Source: an uncultured Lachnospiraceae bacterium (GTDB lineage Bacteria > Bacillota > Clostridia > Lachnospirales > Lachnospiraceae). Taken from it: 64,000 bases of DNA. The notes beneath the pieces are model-generated. The model worked only from the letters and a program-made list of their open reading frames with translations. It was not told the DNA's origin and did not search any database. Below, in pieces: positions 44,919 to 53,271 of this stretch (position 1 is the stretch's first letter; the number at the start of each line of letters is the position of its first letter). The DNA lies in contig CAJTXP010000015.1 in assembly GCA_910583615.1 (NCBI GenBank), positions 18,959-82,958 of the forward strand, given 5' to 3'. The translations under genes and the position numbers were made by a program.

Positions 44919-46493
44919 ATGCGGCTGCTTTTTTCTAATCACAGAAAAGAACAACAGGAAGCAAAGGCGCGTGGTCGCGCCGAAGTGCGTTCGCATATAG
45001 GAGAGCTGGAGGCTGGGAAGGAGAACCATCTGGCGGCGCTGTATCCGGCGCTTCTGTCAGGGAACCGGGAGATGGCGTGTCTGGCGGCGGAGGCGGTCCA
45101 TGCATACATGAACCGTCTGGACCCTGCAGGGACCATACGGCTTGACCGCAGGTTCCGGCAGTATACGTCCATGGAGTGGAGGATCGACTGGATGAAGATA
45201 TCTCCGGCGGATGTGACGGATCGGATTGACAGCCGGGAGGTCCGACTGAGCGTCCTGCGGCTGGGTACCTTCCATCCCAATGGTTATTTCCGGGAACGGT
45301 GTATGCGGGCGCTGGCGGACGACGAGGCGTCCTATCCGTATCTTGCCCTTCGACTGAACGACTGGGTGAAGCAGGTCCGGGACACGGCGTACGGGCTTCT
45401 GTCGGAGCGTCTGGACGCGGCCGCTGCCGACACGGCGGTGGAGATGCTGCCCTTTTTCAGCCAGGCGAAAAAAGGCCGCCGGTATGCGTGCCGGCAGATG
45501 GAAGCCATCGAAGAGAAGCTGGAGAAAAAGATCCTGTTTCATCTGCCGGAGCTCTCGCTTGAGCGGCTTTGGGACCGTCCGCTTGTTACAAGGAGGTTTT
45601 TGTACCGGCTGCTGCTGACGCCAAAGGTGCTTCCGAGACCGGAGGCGGACCGGCTTCTGGAGCGGGAGAAAAACGGGAATGAAAAAGCGCTCATCATCCG
45701 TCTGATCCTGAACGGCTATCCGTGCAGCGACATGGAAGTGGAGCATTATCTGAGAAATAAAAGCCCGGTGGTGCGGAAAAAGGCGTTGGAGATCAAATAT
45801 GGCCGCCTTGGCGGCGCGTGGGAAGGACTGGAAGCGCATCTGCTGGATACGTCAAAGGGCATACGAAGCGACGCCTGTTATATACTGCAGAAGCATACGG
45901 ATTTCGATATCGTCGCATTTTATAAGGAGAAGCTTCACACGCCGGAAGAGGCGGCTGCCATACTGGGCATTGGAGAAAACGGCAGTGCAGAGGATGCCGG
46001 CGTGCTGAAGGAATACCTGTTTTCCGACCGCCCGCGGCTGGTCAAAAACGCCATGAAGGCGATGAGCGGCCTGGGAGCGTCCGGCCTTCATGATATTTAC
46101 TGGAACTATCTGCAGGATGCCGATCCCGGGCTGTCTAAAGCCGCGTATCTGGCGGTGTGCCGAAGCGGCCTTTGCTACGGCGCCGAGAGGCTGTACCGGG
46201 CGTATGAGGACAATGCCTGCGGCCATGTGCGGAAATATCTTCTGTATCTTCTGGTGCGGGAACCTTCCTGGGAGCGTCTTCCCTTTCTGCTGCAGCTGTA
46301 TCGGCCCGGCAGCTGTGCGGATAACATGCAGATGCTTGTCCGGCAGGCGGTCCGTTTTCGGAGCGTCTATGCCAGAATCAGCAGGAAGCAGGCGGATGAG
46401 ATCATCCGGATCCTGGAACTGCAGGGCGCTGTGCTTCCGGACGGATTGAAAAAGGAGATTCGGTTCGACCTGGCGCATATTACGGTGGTCTGA
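44919..46493 (+). CDS. HEAT-repeat protein, uncharacterised
   Basis: A 524-residue all-helical protein. ATG 44919 is chosen (GGAGGT, 7 nt before); the frame opens at 44886. Repeated helix pairs such as REVRLSVLRLGTFHPNGYF, RLNDWVKQVRDTAYGLL and HLLDTSKGIRSDACYILQK follow a HEAT-like pattern. No enzymatic motif was seen. The likely role is protein-protein interaction. Neighbours are the DUF4261 gene upstream and a PfkB remnant downstream. Confidence 0.7.
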   Translation: MRLLFSNHRKEQQEAKARGRAEVRSHIGELEAGKENHLAALYPALLSGNREMACLAAEAVHAYMNRLDPAGTIRLDRRFRQYTSMEWRIDWMKISPADVTDRIDSREVRLSVLRLGTFHPNGYFRERCMRALADDEASYPYLALRLNDWVKQVRDTAYGLLSERLDAAAADTAVEMLPFFSQAKKGRRYACRQMEAIEEKLEKKILFHLPELSLERLWDRPLVTRRFLYRLLLTPKVLPRPEADRLLEREKNGNEKALIIRLILNGYPCSDMEVEHYLRNKSPVVRKKALEIKYGRLGGAWEGLEAHLLDTSKGIRSDACYILQKHTDFDIVAFYKEKLHTPEEAAAILGIGENGSAEDAGVLKEYLFSDRPRLVKNAMKAMSGLGASGLHDIYWNYLQDADPGLSKAAYLAVCRSGLCYGAERLYRAYEDNACGHVRKYLLYLLVREPSWERLPFLLQLYRPGSCADNMQMLVRQAVRFRSVYARISRKQADEIIRILELQGAVLPDGLKKEIRFDLAHITVV

Positions 46494-46557
46494 GCGGGGG
46501 CTCTGCTTTGGACCGACGTTTTCACAAAGAACAGAGATAAAAGGGAGAGATGCTTTG

Positions 46558-46794
46558 ATGGCGGAGACGCTTTGCCGGCGGGGCATCCAGAATGTGGTTG
46601 TAAAAACCGGCTGGAAAGGATGCACCGTGTGCAGAAAGGCGCAGAGGTTTCCTATGCCTGCCAAAAAGGTGAAAGCGGCTGACTCCACCGGAGCAGGCGA
46701 CAGTTTCATGGCCGGGTTTATCTCCGGAATTTTGGCGGGAGATTCTCTGGAAGAATGCTGCAGCCGCGGAATCCGCTGTACTACTTCAGATTGA
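46558..46794 (+). pseudogene. PfkB-family carbohydrate kinase, C-terminal remnant
   Basis: About 79 codons with the PfkB C-terminal signature: GIQNVVVKTGWKGCTV and ADSTGAGDSFMAGFISGIL. Full kinases are about 300 residues, so the N-terminal two thirds (lid and substrate site) are missing. A weak AAGGGAGA sits before the ATG, but the protein cannot be functional as a kinase. A terminator follows. Confidence 0.8.
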
Positions 46795-46803
46795 CAGGAA
46801 AAA

Positions 46804-46841
46804 GAGCCATTCGATGAAAGGTATATCGGGTGGCTCTTTTC
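46804..46841 (+). terminator. Rho-independent terminator
   Basis: A 12-bp stem GAGCCATTCGAT/ATCGGGTGGCTC followed by TTTTC, immediately after the PfkB remnant. Confidence 0.8.
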
Positions 46842-46923
46842 GGGCGGCAAATATGCTGTTCGGGGCTTTGCTTCTGCCGTCTGTAGAAAAAAGGCGGTCT
46901 CAGGAATATGGGAATTGCTCTGA

Positions 46924-47259
46924 TTAAAGTTTATCAGAAATTTCTGCCAGGGCCTTAATAATGGTCACATAGCGGTCATATTGATAGGAGCCCTGCTTTT
47001 TAACTGATGCTATAATATTTCCGATAACCGCATCACTGCCGGGAAGTTCATCCTGAAGAAGGTAGTCTGCACTCAGATTCAGCACCTCGCATACGGTTAC
47101 CAGAGTTTCAAGAGACATTTTTCTGCTTCCACGTTCAATGTGCCCCAGAAAGGAAACGGACAGATTACATTTTTCTGCCAGTTCAGACTGCGACAGCCCT
47201 GCGTCCAGCCGGGCATTCCGGATGCGTCCTCCCATGGCAGTATAATCAATACTTTTCAT
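46924..47259 (-). CDS. XRE-family transcriptional regulator
   Basis: A 111-residue HTH regulator on the minus strand. The ATG at 47259 is preceded by AAGGGGTGA; the GTG three codons further is inside that site. HTH helices are RIRNARLDAGLSQSELAEKCNLSVSFLGHIERG (cut: RIRNARLDAGLSQSEL, then NLSVSFLGHIE) and the C-terminal region is a short dimerisation helix. It likely binds the direct repeats at 47307-47338 in the shared divergent promoter region and represses the small membrane protein gene and itself. Confidence 0.88.
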   Translation of the reverse strand: MKSIDYTAMGGRIRNARLDAGLSQSELAEKCNLSVSFLGHIERGSRKMSLETLVTVCEVLNLSADYLLQDELPGSDAVIGNIIASVKKQGSYQYDRYVTIIKALAEISDKL

Positions 47260-47273
47260 ACATATCACCCCTT

Positions 47274-47302
47274 TTTATATTAAGATAAAAAGTTCATTGC
47301 AA
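47274..47302 (-). promoter_or_regulatory. Promoter of the XRE gene
   Basis: On the minus strand TTGCAA (47302-47297), 17-nt spacer, TATAAA (47279-47274), 15 nt before the ATG. It shares its -35 hexamer with the divergent promoter, because TTGCAA is its own complement. Confidence 0.7.
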
Positions 47303-47325
47303 ATATTGACTAATAGAATTATAAT
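47297..47325 (+). promoter_or_regulatory. Promoter of the small membrane protein gene
   Basis: TTGCAA (47297-47302), 17-nt spacer, TATAAT (47320-47325). The -35 is the same hexamer used by the minus-strand promoter. Confidence 0.75.
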
Positions 47326-47338
47326 ATGACTAATAGAA
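47307..47338 (+). repeat. Direct 12-bp repeats, putative XRE operator
   Basis: TGACTAATAGAA at 47307-47318 and 47327-47338, a 20-bp period (about two helix turns), flanking the TATAAT of the + promoter. This arrangement fits cooperative binding by the adjacent XRE protein. Confidence 0.7.
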
Positions 47339-47377
47339 GCAGACTCGGTAACACGGACAGAAGAGAAGGGGTTGGGT

Positions 47378-47500
47378 ATGTGGATTGGGGCAGTAATGCT
47401 TATTCTGTATATTATTGTCGGAAAACGGAATCCGGGAATCAGGGAATGGCTGGAAATCATAATGGCAGGGGTGTGTCTGTTCTTTCTTTTCCATATATGA
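47378..47500 (+). CDS. Small membrane peptide (40 aa)
   Basis: A 40-residue protein, MWIGAVMLILYIIVGKRN, then PGIREWLEIIMAGVCLFFLF and HI. It has two hydrophobic helices joined by a basic loop (KRNPGIRE). GAGAAGGGG ends 7 nt before the ATG and a perfect promoter lies upstream. A longer open frame in another phase (47326-47520) has no such features. Size, hydrophobicity and the divergent XRE regulator recall toxin-like or stress peptides, but no family could be recognised. Confidence 0.65.
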   Translation: MWIGAVMLILYIIVGKRNPGIREWLEIIMAGVCLFFLFHI

Positions 47501-47597
47501 AAGTTAAGGTGGATTTTTAAACATTTTGCGATTATAATGAAAGATATCGGTCCGGCGCGGTGCAGGATCAGAAAAGCTTTTGGAAGAGGAAAAAGCA

Positions 47598-48299
47598 ATG
47601 TATGAATATGACAGCAGAGTGCGCTTTACAGAGGTGGATCAGAACCGCAGGATGACGTTAACAGCGATTTTGAATGCTTTTCAGGACTGCAGTACATTTC
47701 ACTCGGAAGACAGAGGCGTGGGAATGGAGTATCTGGAGAAGAGGAACCGGATGTGGGTTCTTCGTTCCTGGAAGATCATGGTTTACCGCTATCCTGAGAT
47801 GGCGGAACATATCCGGATCGGGACATGGCCTTATGCATTTGGAAAAATGAGCGGTCAGAGAAACTTTCGGCTTATGGATGAGGAAGGAAAAATGTCAGCA
47901 TGTGCAGACACCGAGTGGGTCCTTATGGATACGAAGAGACAGCGTCCCACACTGGTGGATGAGGAGATCAGTTCTGCATATACGTTGGAAGAGGGACTTT
48001 CCATGGAAGGAGAATCCGGAAATATCCGGCTGCCGGATACACTGGTGGAAAAGGAACCTTTTGCCATTCATGCCCGGCAGCTGGATGTGAACCATCATGT
48101 GAACAACGGACAGTATGTACAGCTTGCAGAAGCGTATCTGCCGGAAGACTTTGTGATTCATCAGATGCGGGCGGAATACAGGAAGTCTGCAGTTCTTCAT
48201 GACATGATCTGTCCGCAGGCAGGATACGGCAGTGACTGCTGCACGGTTCTTCTGGGAGATACAAAAGGGAGACCCTATGCGGTTGTGGAGTTCAGGTAA
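47598..48299 (+). CDS. Acyl-ACP thioesterase
   Basis: A 233-residue double-hotdog protein of the bacterial acyl-ACP thioesterase family. ATG 47598 is chosen (GAGGAAA upstream; TTG 47580 is unsupported). Conserved parts are YDSRVRFTEVDQNRRMTLTAI, RMWVLRSWKIMVYRYP and the second hotdog with ARQLDVNHHVNNGQYVQLAE, containing the catalytic Asn/His/Asp-type residues. It releases fatty acids from acyl carrier protein, ending chain elongation. A -10-like TATAAT is at 47533-47538. Confidence 0.88.
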   Translation: MYEYDSRVRFTEVDQNRRMTLTAILNAFQDCSTFHSEDRGVGMEYLEKRNRMWVLRSWKIMVYRYPEMAEHIRIGTWPYAFGKMSGQRNFRLMDEEGKMSACADTEWVLMDTKRQRPTLVDEEISSAYTLEEGLSMEGESGNIRLPDTLVEKEPFAIHARQLDVNHHVNNGQYVQLAEAYLPEDFVIHQMRAEYRKSAVLHDMICPQAGYGSDCCTVLLGDTKGRPYAVVEFR

Positions 48300-48370
48300 C
48301 AAAAACAGCAAATGAGACACAGTTAAGATGTAAACAGCATGCGTTACAGCATGAAACAGGAGTAGATTAC

Positions 48371-49201
48371 ATGGAGTTGGGAAAGACACAGATACTGGTA
48401 ATCATGAAGAAGGTAGACTTTGGGGTCTATCTGGCAGAAGCTGAGCATCCGGATGAGAAGGTGCTGCTTCCGGGCAGACAGGTTCCGGAAGGTGCACAGA
48501 CCGGGGATGAGGTGGAAGTATTTCTCTACAAGGATTCGCAGGACCGTCTGATCGCTACGACGGCACATCCGAAGCTTACAATGGGCAGTGTGGCAAGGCT
48601 TACTGTAAAAGAAGTAACGAAGATCGGGGCTTTTCTGGACTGGGGGCTGGAGAAGGATCTTTTCCTGCCATTCCGGCAGCAGACGAAGAAGGTTCAGGCA
48701 GGAGAAGAATGCCTGGCGGGACTCTATACAGACAAAAGCGGAAGACTGTGCGCTACCATGAATGTATATGAATATCTGCGGACGGACAGTCCTTATAAGA
48801 AAGAGGATCATGTAACAGGGACTGTATATCAGATCAGCAGGAATTTTGGAGCGTTTGTGGCAGTGGATGACTGCTATTCCGGTCTGATTCCGGTTCGGGA
48901 ATTTTTCGGACAGGTATCGGTGGGAGATCGGATTGAGGCAAGGGTGACGGCGGTAAAGCCGGACGGCAAACTGGATCTCAGCGTCCGGGAAAAAGGATAC
49001 GTGCAGATGAATGCGGATGCAGAGCAGGTGATGAAGGTAATCGGGGAATTTGACGGTGTGCTTCCATTCACGGACAAGGCGTCTCCGGAAGTGATCAAGC
49101 GGGAGCTGTCTTTGAGCAAAAATGCGTTTAAACGGGCTGTGGGGCGTCTTTTAAAGGAAGGACGTATCGAAATTACAGAAAAAAGCATTCGAAAAATATA
49201 A
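48371..49201 (+). CDS. cvfB: CvfB/YitL-type S1 RNA-binding protein
   Basis: A 276-residue protein of the CvfB family: three S1-like OB folds and a C-terminal winged helix. Segments are KVDFGVYLAE, TKIGAFLDWGLEKDLFLPF and the third S1 QISRNFGAFVAVDDCYSGLIPVREFF, followed by the winged helix KRELSLSKNAFKRAVGRLLKEGRIEI. The Staphylococcus protein binds RNA and affects virulence gene expression; in this organism it probably plays a general RNA role. Confidence 0.88.
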   Translation: MELGKTQILVIMKKVDFGVYLAEAEHPDEKVLLPGRQVPEGAQTGDEVEVFLYKDSQDRLIATTAHPKLTMGSVARLTVKEVTKIGAFLDWGLEKDLFLPFRQQTKKVQAGEECLAGLYTDKSGRLCATMNVYEYLRTDSPYKKEDHVTGTVYQISRNFGAFVAVDDCYSGLIPVREFFGQVSVGDRIEARVTAVKPDGKLDLSVREKGYVQMNADAEQVMKVIGEFDGVLPFTDKASPEVIKRELSLSKNAFKRAVGRLLKEGRIEITEKSIRKI

Positions 49202-49346
49202 ATGTTTACAGGCTGCAATAATATTTTGATAATCAAAATATCTGATATTAACGAAAACAGGTAATGATGGAAAGCTGTTTGCGGGCAAGGTGAACAAAGA
49301 GGAGGTCCGGGCATCAGAAATCCCGGAAAATTAAGGAAAAAAGCAC

Positions 49347-49375
49347 TTGCAATCTTTGAAAAGCTTGCGTATAAT
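49347..49375 (+). promoter_or_regulatory. Sigma-A promoter of the HPr-like gene
   Basis: TTGCAA (49347-49352), 17-nt spacer, TATAAT (49370-49375), 34 nt before the ATG at 49409. Confidence 0.8.
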
Positions 49376-49408
49376 AGGTGTCGTAAAGAAGGAAAGGAGA
49401 TTAAGAAA

Positions 49409-49642
49409 ATGAAAGTACAGAACATTAAAGACGTAAACAAATTTTTTGAAGTGGTAGACAGCTGTGCAGGTAAGGTAGAATTAGTAACGGGTGAAGGAGA
49501 CAGACTGAATCTGAAGTCCAAGCTTTGTCAGTATGTGTCTCTTGCGAATATTTTCTCCAACGGTGAGATTCCGGAACTGGAGATCATTGCTTATGAGAAA
49601 GAGGATATTGACAAGCTGCTGTCCTTTATGATCAATGGCTGA
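49409..49642 (+). CDS. HPr-fold-like protein lacking the phospho-histidine
   Basis: A 77-residue protein. Parts KVELVTGEGDRLNLKSKL and the final helix IDKLLSFMING align with HPr-family strands and the C-terminal helix, but the HPr site (GLHARPA) is absent: the N terminus is MKVQNIKDVNKFFEVVDS. It cannot carry the His15 phosphate and the LKSKL stretch is only partly like Ser46 HPr. Such small degenerate HPr paralogues occur in Lachnospiraceae; function unknown. AAAGGAGA precedes the ATG and a terminator follows. Confidence 0.6.
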   Translation: MKVQNIKDVNKFFEVVDSCAGKVELVTGEGDRLNLKSKLCQYVSLANIFSNGEIPELEIIAYEKEDIDKLLSFMING

Positions 49643-49656
49643 TCAGGCTGTATGGA

Positions 49657-49683
49657 GACGTCCGGTAACGGGCGTCTTTTTTT
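49657..49683 (+). terminator. Rho-independent terminator
   Basis: Stem GACGTCCG-GTAA-CGGGCGTC (49657-49676) followed by seven T. It ends the HPr-like gene. Confidence 0.88.
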
Positions 49684-49696
49684 GTGCAGACTTTTC

Positions 49697-49725
49697 TTTC
49701 AGATTTCCGGATTATAAGGTATAAT
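49697..49725 (+). promoter_or_regulatory. Promoter of dnaE
   Basis: TATAAT at 49720-49725 with a modest -35 TTTCAG (49697-49702), 17-nt spacer. The -10 covers an in-frame ATG at 49724, which therefore cannot be the start. Confidence 0.5.
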
Positions 49726-49753
49726 GAAGAAAACAGTCAGGGGGAAGAGAAGA

Positions 49754-52700
49754 ATGAATTTTACGCATCTGCATGTGCATACAGAATACAGCCTGCTGGA
49801 TGGCTCCAATAAGATCAGGGAATATGTGTCGCGTGTAAAGGAGCTGGGGATGGACAGTGCAGCTATCACGGATCATGGGGTTATGTATGGAGTGATTGAT
49901 TTTTATGAGGAAGCAAAAGCACAGGGAATCCGGCCGATCCTCGGCTGCGAAGTCTATGTGGCTCCCAATTCCCGTTTTGACAAAGAGACAACAGGCGGGG
50001 AGGACCGGTATTATCATCTGGTGCTGCTGGCAGAGAATAACGAGGGATATCAGAATCTGATGAAGATCGTGTCCATCGGGTTTACAGAAGGGTTTTACTA
50101 TCGGCCGCGGGTGGATAAAGAGACGCTGCGGCGGTATCATAAAGGAATCATTGCCCTGAGCGCCTGCCTGGCAGGAGAGGTTCAGAGGGATATTGCGAAG
50201 GGCCAGTACGAAAAGGCATGTCGGACTGCAGAAGAGTATGAGGGGATTTTCGGAAAAGGAAATTTCTTTCTGGAGATGCAGGACCACGGGATCCCGGAGC
50301 AGAAGCAGGTGAATCAGTCGCTCATGCGCATGAGCCGGGACCTGGGAATAGAACTCGTAGTGACAAATGATGTACATTATACATATGAAGATGATGTGAA
50401 GCCTCATGACATTCTTCTCTGTCTTCAGACAGGAAAGCGGCTGGCGGACGAGGACCGGATGCGCTATGAGGGAGGTCAGTATTATGTGAAATCTCCGGAA
50501 GAGATGGCGGAGCTTTTTCCCTATGCAATGCAGGCGGTTGAAAATACCCACAAAATCGCCGTGCGGTGTAATGTGGAGATTGAATTCGGCGTGACAAAGC
50601 TTCCCAAATATGATGTGCCGGAGGGATATACTTCCTGGGAGTATTTGAATGAACTTTGCAGGAAGGGATTAAAAGAACGTTATCCGGACGATGACGGGAC
50701 GCTGAAGGAGCAGCTGGTGTATGAACTTTCAGTTATTCAGAAGATGGGATATGTGGATTATTTTCTGATTGTATGGGATTTTATCAAATATGCCAGAGAC
50801 CATGGAATTGCAGTCGGTCCGGGAAGAGGATCGGCAGCAGGAAGCCTGGTTTCCTATACACTGGGGATCACAAATATTGATCCTGCAAAATATCAGCTTT
50901 TGTTTGAACGGTTTCTGAATCCGGAGCGGGTTTCCATGCCGGATATCGATATTGACTTCTGCGTGGACAGGCGGCAGGAGGTGATTGACTATGTGGTGCG
51001 CAAGTATGGGAAAGACCGGGTGGCTCAGATCGTAACATTCGGTACGCTGGCGGCAAGAGGCGTCCTTCGGGATGTGGGAAGGGTCATGGACCTGCCGTAT
51101 GCATTTGTGGATTCCATTGCCAAGATGGTTCCTCAGGAGCTGAATATTACGCTGGACAAAGCACTGGATGCCAATCCGGAGTTCCGTACCCTTTATGAGA
51201 CAAATGAACAGGTAAAGGAACTTGTAGACATGTCAAGAAGACTGGAGGGACTTCCCAGACATACATCCATGCATGCCGCCGGCGTTGTCATCAGCCAGAA
51301 GGATGTGGTGGAGTATGTTCCTCTCTCCAGAGCGCAGGACGGTTCCCTCACGACGCAGTTTACGATGACGACACTGGAAAAACTGGGGCTTTTGAAGATG
51401 GATTTTCTGGGGCTCCGCAACCTGACCGTGATTCAGAACACCATAAGGCTGATCGGAAAAAGCAAAGGTGTTCAGATTGATATTGATCATGTGGACTATG
51501 ATGACAGGGCAGTGTATGCGTCACTTGGAACCGGCAGGACGGACGGGGTCTTCCAGCTGGAAAGCACAGGGATGAAGAACTTCATAAAAGAACTGAAGCC
51601 CCGGAGTCTGGAGGATGTGATAGCAGGCATCTCTTTGTACCGTCCAGGTCCCATGGACTTTATTCCCCAGTATATCCGGGGAAAGAACCATCCGGAAACG
51701 ATTACCTATGACTGTCCGGAGCTGGAGCCGATTCTGGAGCCGACCTATGGCTGTATCGTCTATCAGGAGCAGGTTATGCAGATTGTGCAGAAGCTGGCGG
51801 GCTATACCCTGGGGCGAAGCGATCTGGTTCGCCGGGCCATGTCCAAGAAAAAGGCTTCTGTCATGCAGAAGGAGCGGCAGAATTTTGTCTATGGAAATGA
51901 AGAGGAGCAGGTTCCGGGGTGCATAGCACGCGGGATCCCGGAGGCAACTGCCAATAAAATCTATGATGAAATGATTGATTTTGCCAAATATGCATTTAAT
52001 AAATCCCATGCGGCTGCTTATGCCGTGGTGGCATATCAGACCGCGTGGCTGAAATATTACTATCCGGTAGAGTTCATGGCTGCTCTGATGACTTCTGTGA
52101 TTGACAATTCTTCGAAAGTATCTGAATATGTCATGACATGCCGTCAGATGGGAATCGGTATTCTGGCTCCGGATATCAATGAAAGTGAAGGCGTCTTTTC
52201 TGTATCCGGCGGATCGATCCGTTATGGGCTGAATGCGATCAAGAGCGTGGGCAGGCCTGTGATCGAGAGCCTTGTGAAAGAGAGAAAAGAACACGGACCT
52301 TTTCGCGATCTCATTGATTTTATCGAGAGAACTTCCGGAAAGGATATCAATAAACGCACCATTGAGAATCTGATTAAATCAGGCGCATTTGACAGCTTTC
52401 CGGCAAACCGGCGCCAGATGATGATGGTCTGCGGACCGATTGCAGACCAGGCAGCTCAGAGGAAAAAGAAGGAGTTTGCCGGGCAGATGAGCCTTTTCGA
52501 TTTTGTGCCGGAGGAGGAGAAGGCGGCTTTCCAGATCCGGATGCCGGATGTTTCTGAATATCAGAAAGAAGACCTGCTTGCACTGGAAAAGGAAGTGCTT
52601 GGTTTCTATATCAGCGGTCATCCTCTGGAGGAATATGAGGAGCAGTGGAGAAGAGGGATCACACATGTGACGACGGATTTTCTTCCTCCGGAGGAAGGAG

Positions 52701-53236
52701 AGACGGCGAAGGTCCGGGATAATGAAAAAGCGGTGATCGGCGGCATGATCACCAGCAAGACGATCAAGGCGACCAGAACGAATAAAATGATGGCATTTAT
52801 CACCATAGAGGATCTGGTGGGCACGGTGGAGGTTCTGATCTTTCCCAGAGATTATGAGAAGAATACAGGGCTTTTGAATGTGGACAGTAAAGTGTTCGTC
52901 AGCGGACGTATTTCTGCAGAGGAAGACCGGGCAGGCAAGCTGATTCTGGAGCGGATCACTCCCTTTGAAACCGTGAAAAAGGAATTGTGGATTCAGTTTG
53001 CGGATATGCAGGAATATGAGAAAAGAGAGCAGGAACTGTACCATATGCTTATGGACAGTGAAGGGGAAGACCGGGTGATTATCTACGTAAAAAAAGAAAA
53101 TAAGAAAAAGATGCTTCCGGCCAGCCGCAATGTACAGATCAATGAGGAACTTCTTCAGAGACTGTATGGATCATTCAGCGAGAAAAATGTAAAAGCTGTT
53201 GAGAAGCATATTGAAAATACCACAAAAATGAATTAA
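49754..53236 (+). CDS. dnaE: DNA polymerase III alpha subunit
   Basis: A 1,160-residue replicative polymerase. ATG 49754 is chosen (AGGGGGAAGAG before it; the upstream ATG is in the promoter). It begins with a PHP domain (FTHLHVHTEYSLLDG, HGVMYG), then palm and fingers: GPGRGSAAGSLVSY (about 356-369), catalytic PDIDIDFCVDRR (about 396-407), the HTSMHAAGVV region and the C-terminal HhH (AFDSFPANR) with an OB fold (TVEVLIFPRDYEK). This is the main chromosomal polymerase of the DnaE type; Firmicutes usually have PolC in addition. pfkA follows 35 bp later. Confidence 0.97.
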   Translation: MNFTHLHVHTEYSLLDGSNKIREYVSRVKELGMDSAAITDHGVMYGVIDFYEEAKAQGIRPILGCEVYVAPNSRFDKETTGGEDRYYHLVLLAENNEGYQNLMKIVSIGFTEGFYYRPRVDKETLRRYHKGIIALSACLAGEVQRDIAKGQYEKACRTAEEYEGIFGKGNFFLEMQDHGIPEQKQVNQSLMRMSRDLGIELVVTNDVHYTYEDDVKPHDILLCLQTGKRLADEDRMRYEGGQYYVKSPEEMAELFPYAMQAVENTHKIAVRCNVEIEFGVTKLPKYDVPEGYTSWEYLNELCRKGLKERYPDDDGTLKEQLVYELSVIQKMGYVDYFLIVWDFIKYARDHGIAVGPGRGSAAGSLVSYTLGITNIDPAKYQLLFERFLNPERVSMPDIDIDFCVDRRQEVIDYVVRKYGKDRVAQIVTFGTLAARGVLRDVGRVMDLPYAFVDSIAKMVPQELNITLDKALDANPEFRTLYETNEQVKELVDMSRRLEGLPRHTSMHAAGVVISQKDVVEYVPLSRAQDGSLTTQFTMTTLEKLGLLKMDFLGLRNLTVIQNTIRLIGKSKGVQIDIDHVDYDDRAVYASLGTGRTDGVFQLESTGMKNFIKELKPRSLEDVIAGISLYRPGPMDFIPQYIRGKNHPETITYDCPELEPILEPTYGCIVYQEQVMQIVQKLAGYTLGRSDLVRRAMSKKKASVMQKERQNFVYGNEEEQVPGCIARGIPEATANKIYDEMIDFAKYAFNKSHAAAYAVVAYQTAWLKYYYPVEFMAALMTSVIDNSSKVSEYVMTCRQMGIGILAPDINESEGVFSVSGGSIRYGLNAIKSVGRPVIESLVKERKEHGPFRDLIDFIERTSGKDINKRTIENLIKSGAFDSFPANRRQMMMVCGPIADQAAQRKKKEFAGQMSLFDFVPEEEKAAFQIRMPDVSEYQKEDLLALEKEVLGFYISGHPLEEYEEQWRRGITHVTTDFLPPEEGETAKVRDNEKAVIGGMITSKTIKATRTNKMMAFITIEDLVGTVEVLIFPRDYEKNTGLLNVDSKVFVSGRISAEEDRAGKLILERITPFETVKKELWIQFADMQEYEKREQELYHMLMDSEGEDRVIIYVKKENKKKMLPASRNVQINEELLQRLYGSFSEKNVKAVEKHIENTTKMN

Positions 53237-53271
53237 AATAAAAATAACAATTTTTTGCGGAGGGAAGGACC

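Noticed and set aside
47326..47520. 64-codon open frame upstream of the thioesterase gene
   Set aside because: Another frame (47378-47500) has a ribosome site, promoter and clear hydrophobic helices; the longer frame has none.
49724..49756. Earlier dnaE start at 49724
   Set aside because: That ATG overlaps the -10 box; the family start with a ribosome site is at 49754.
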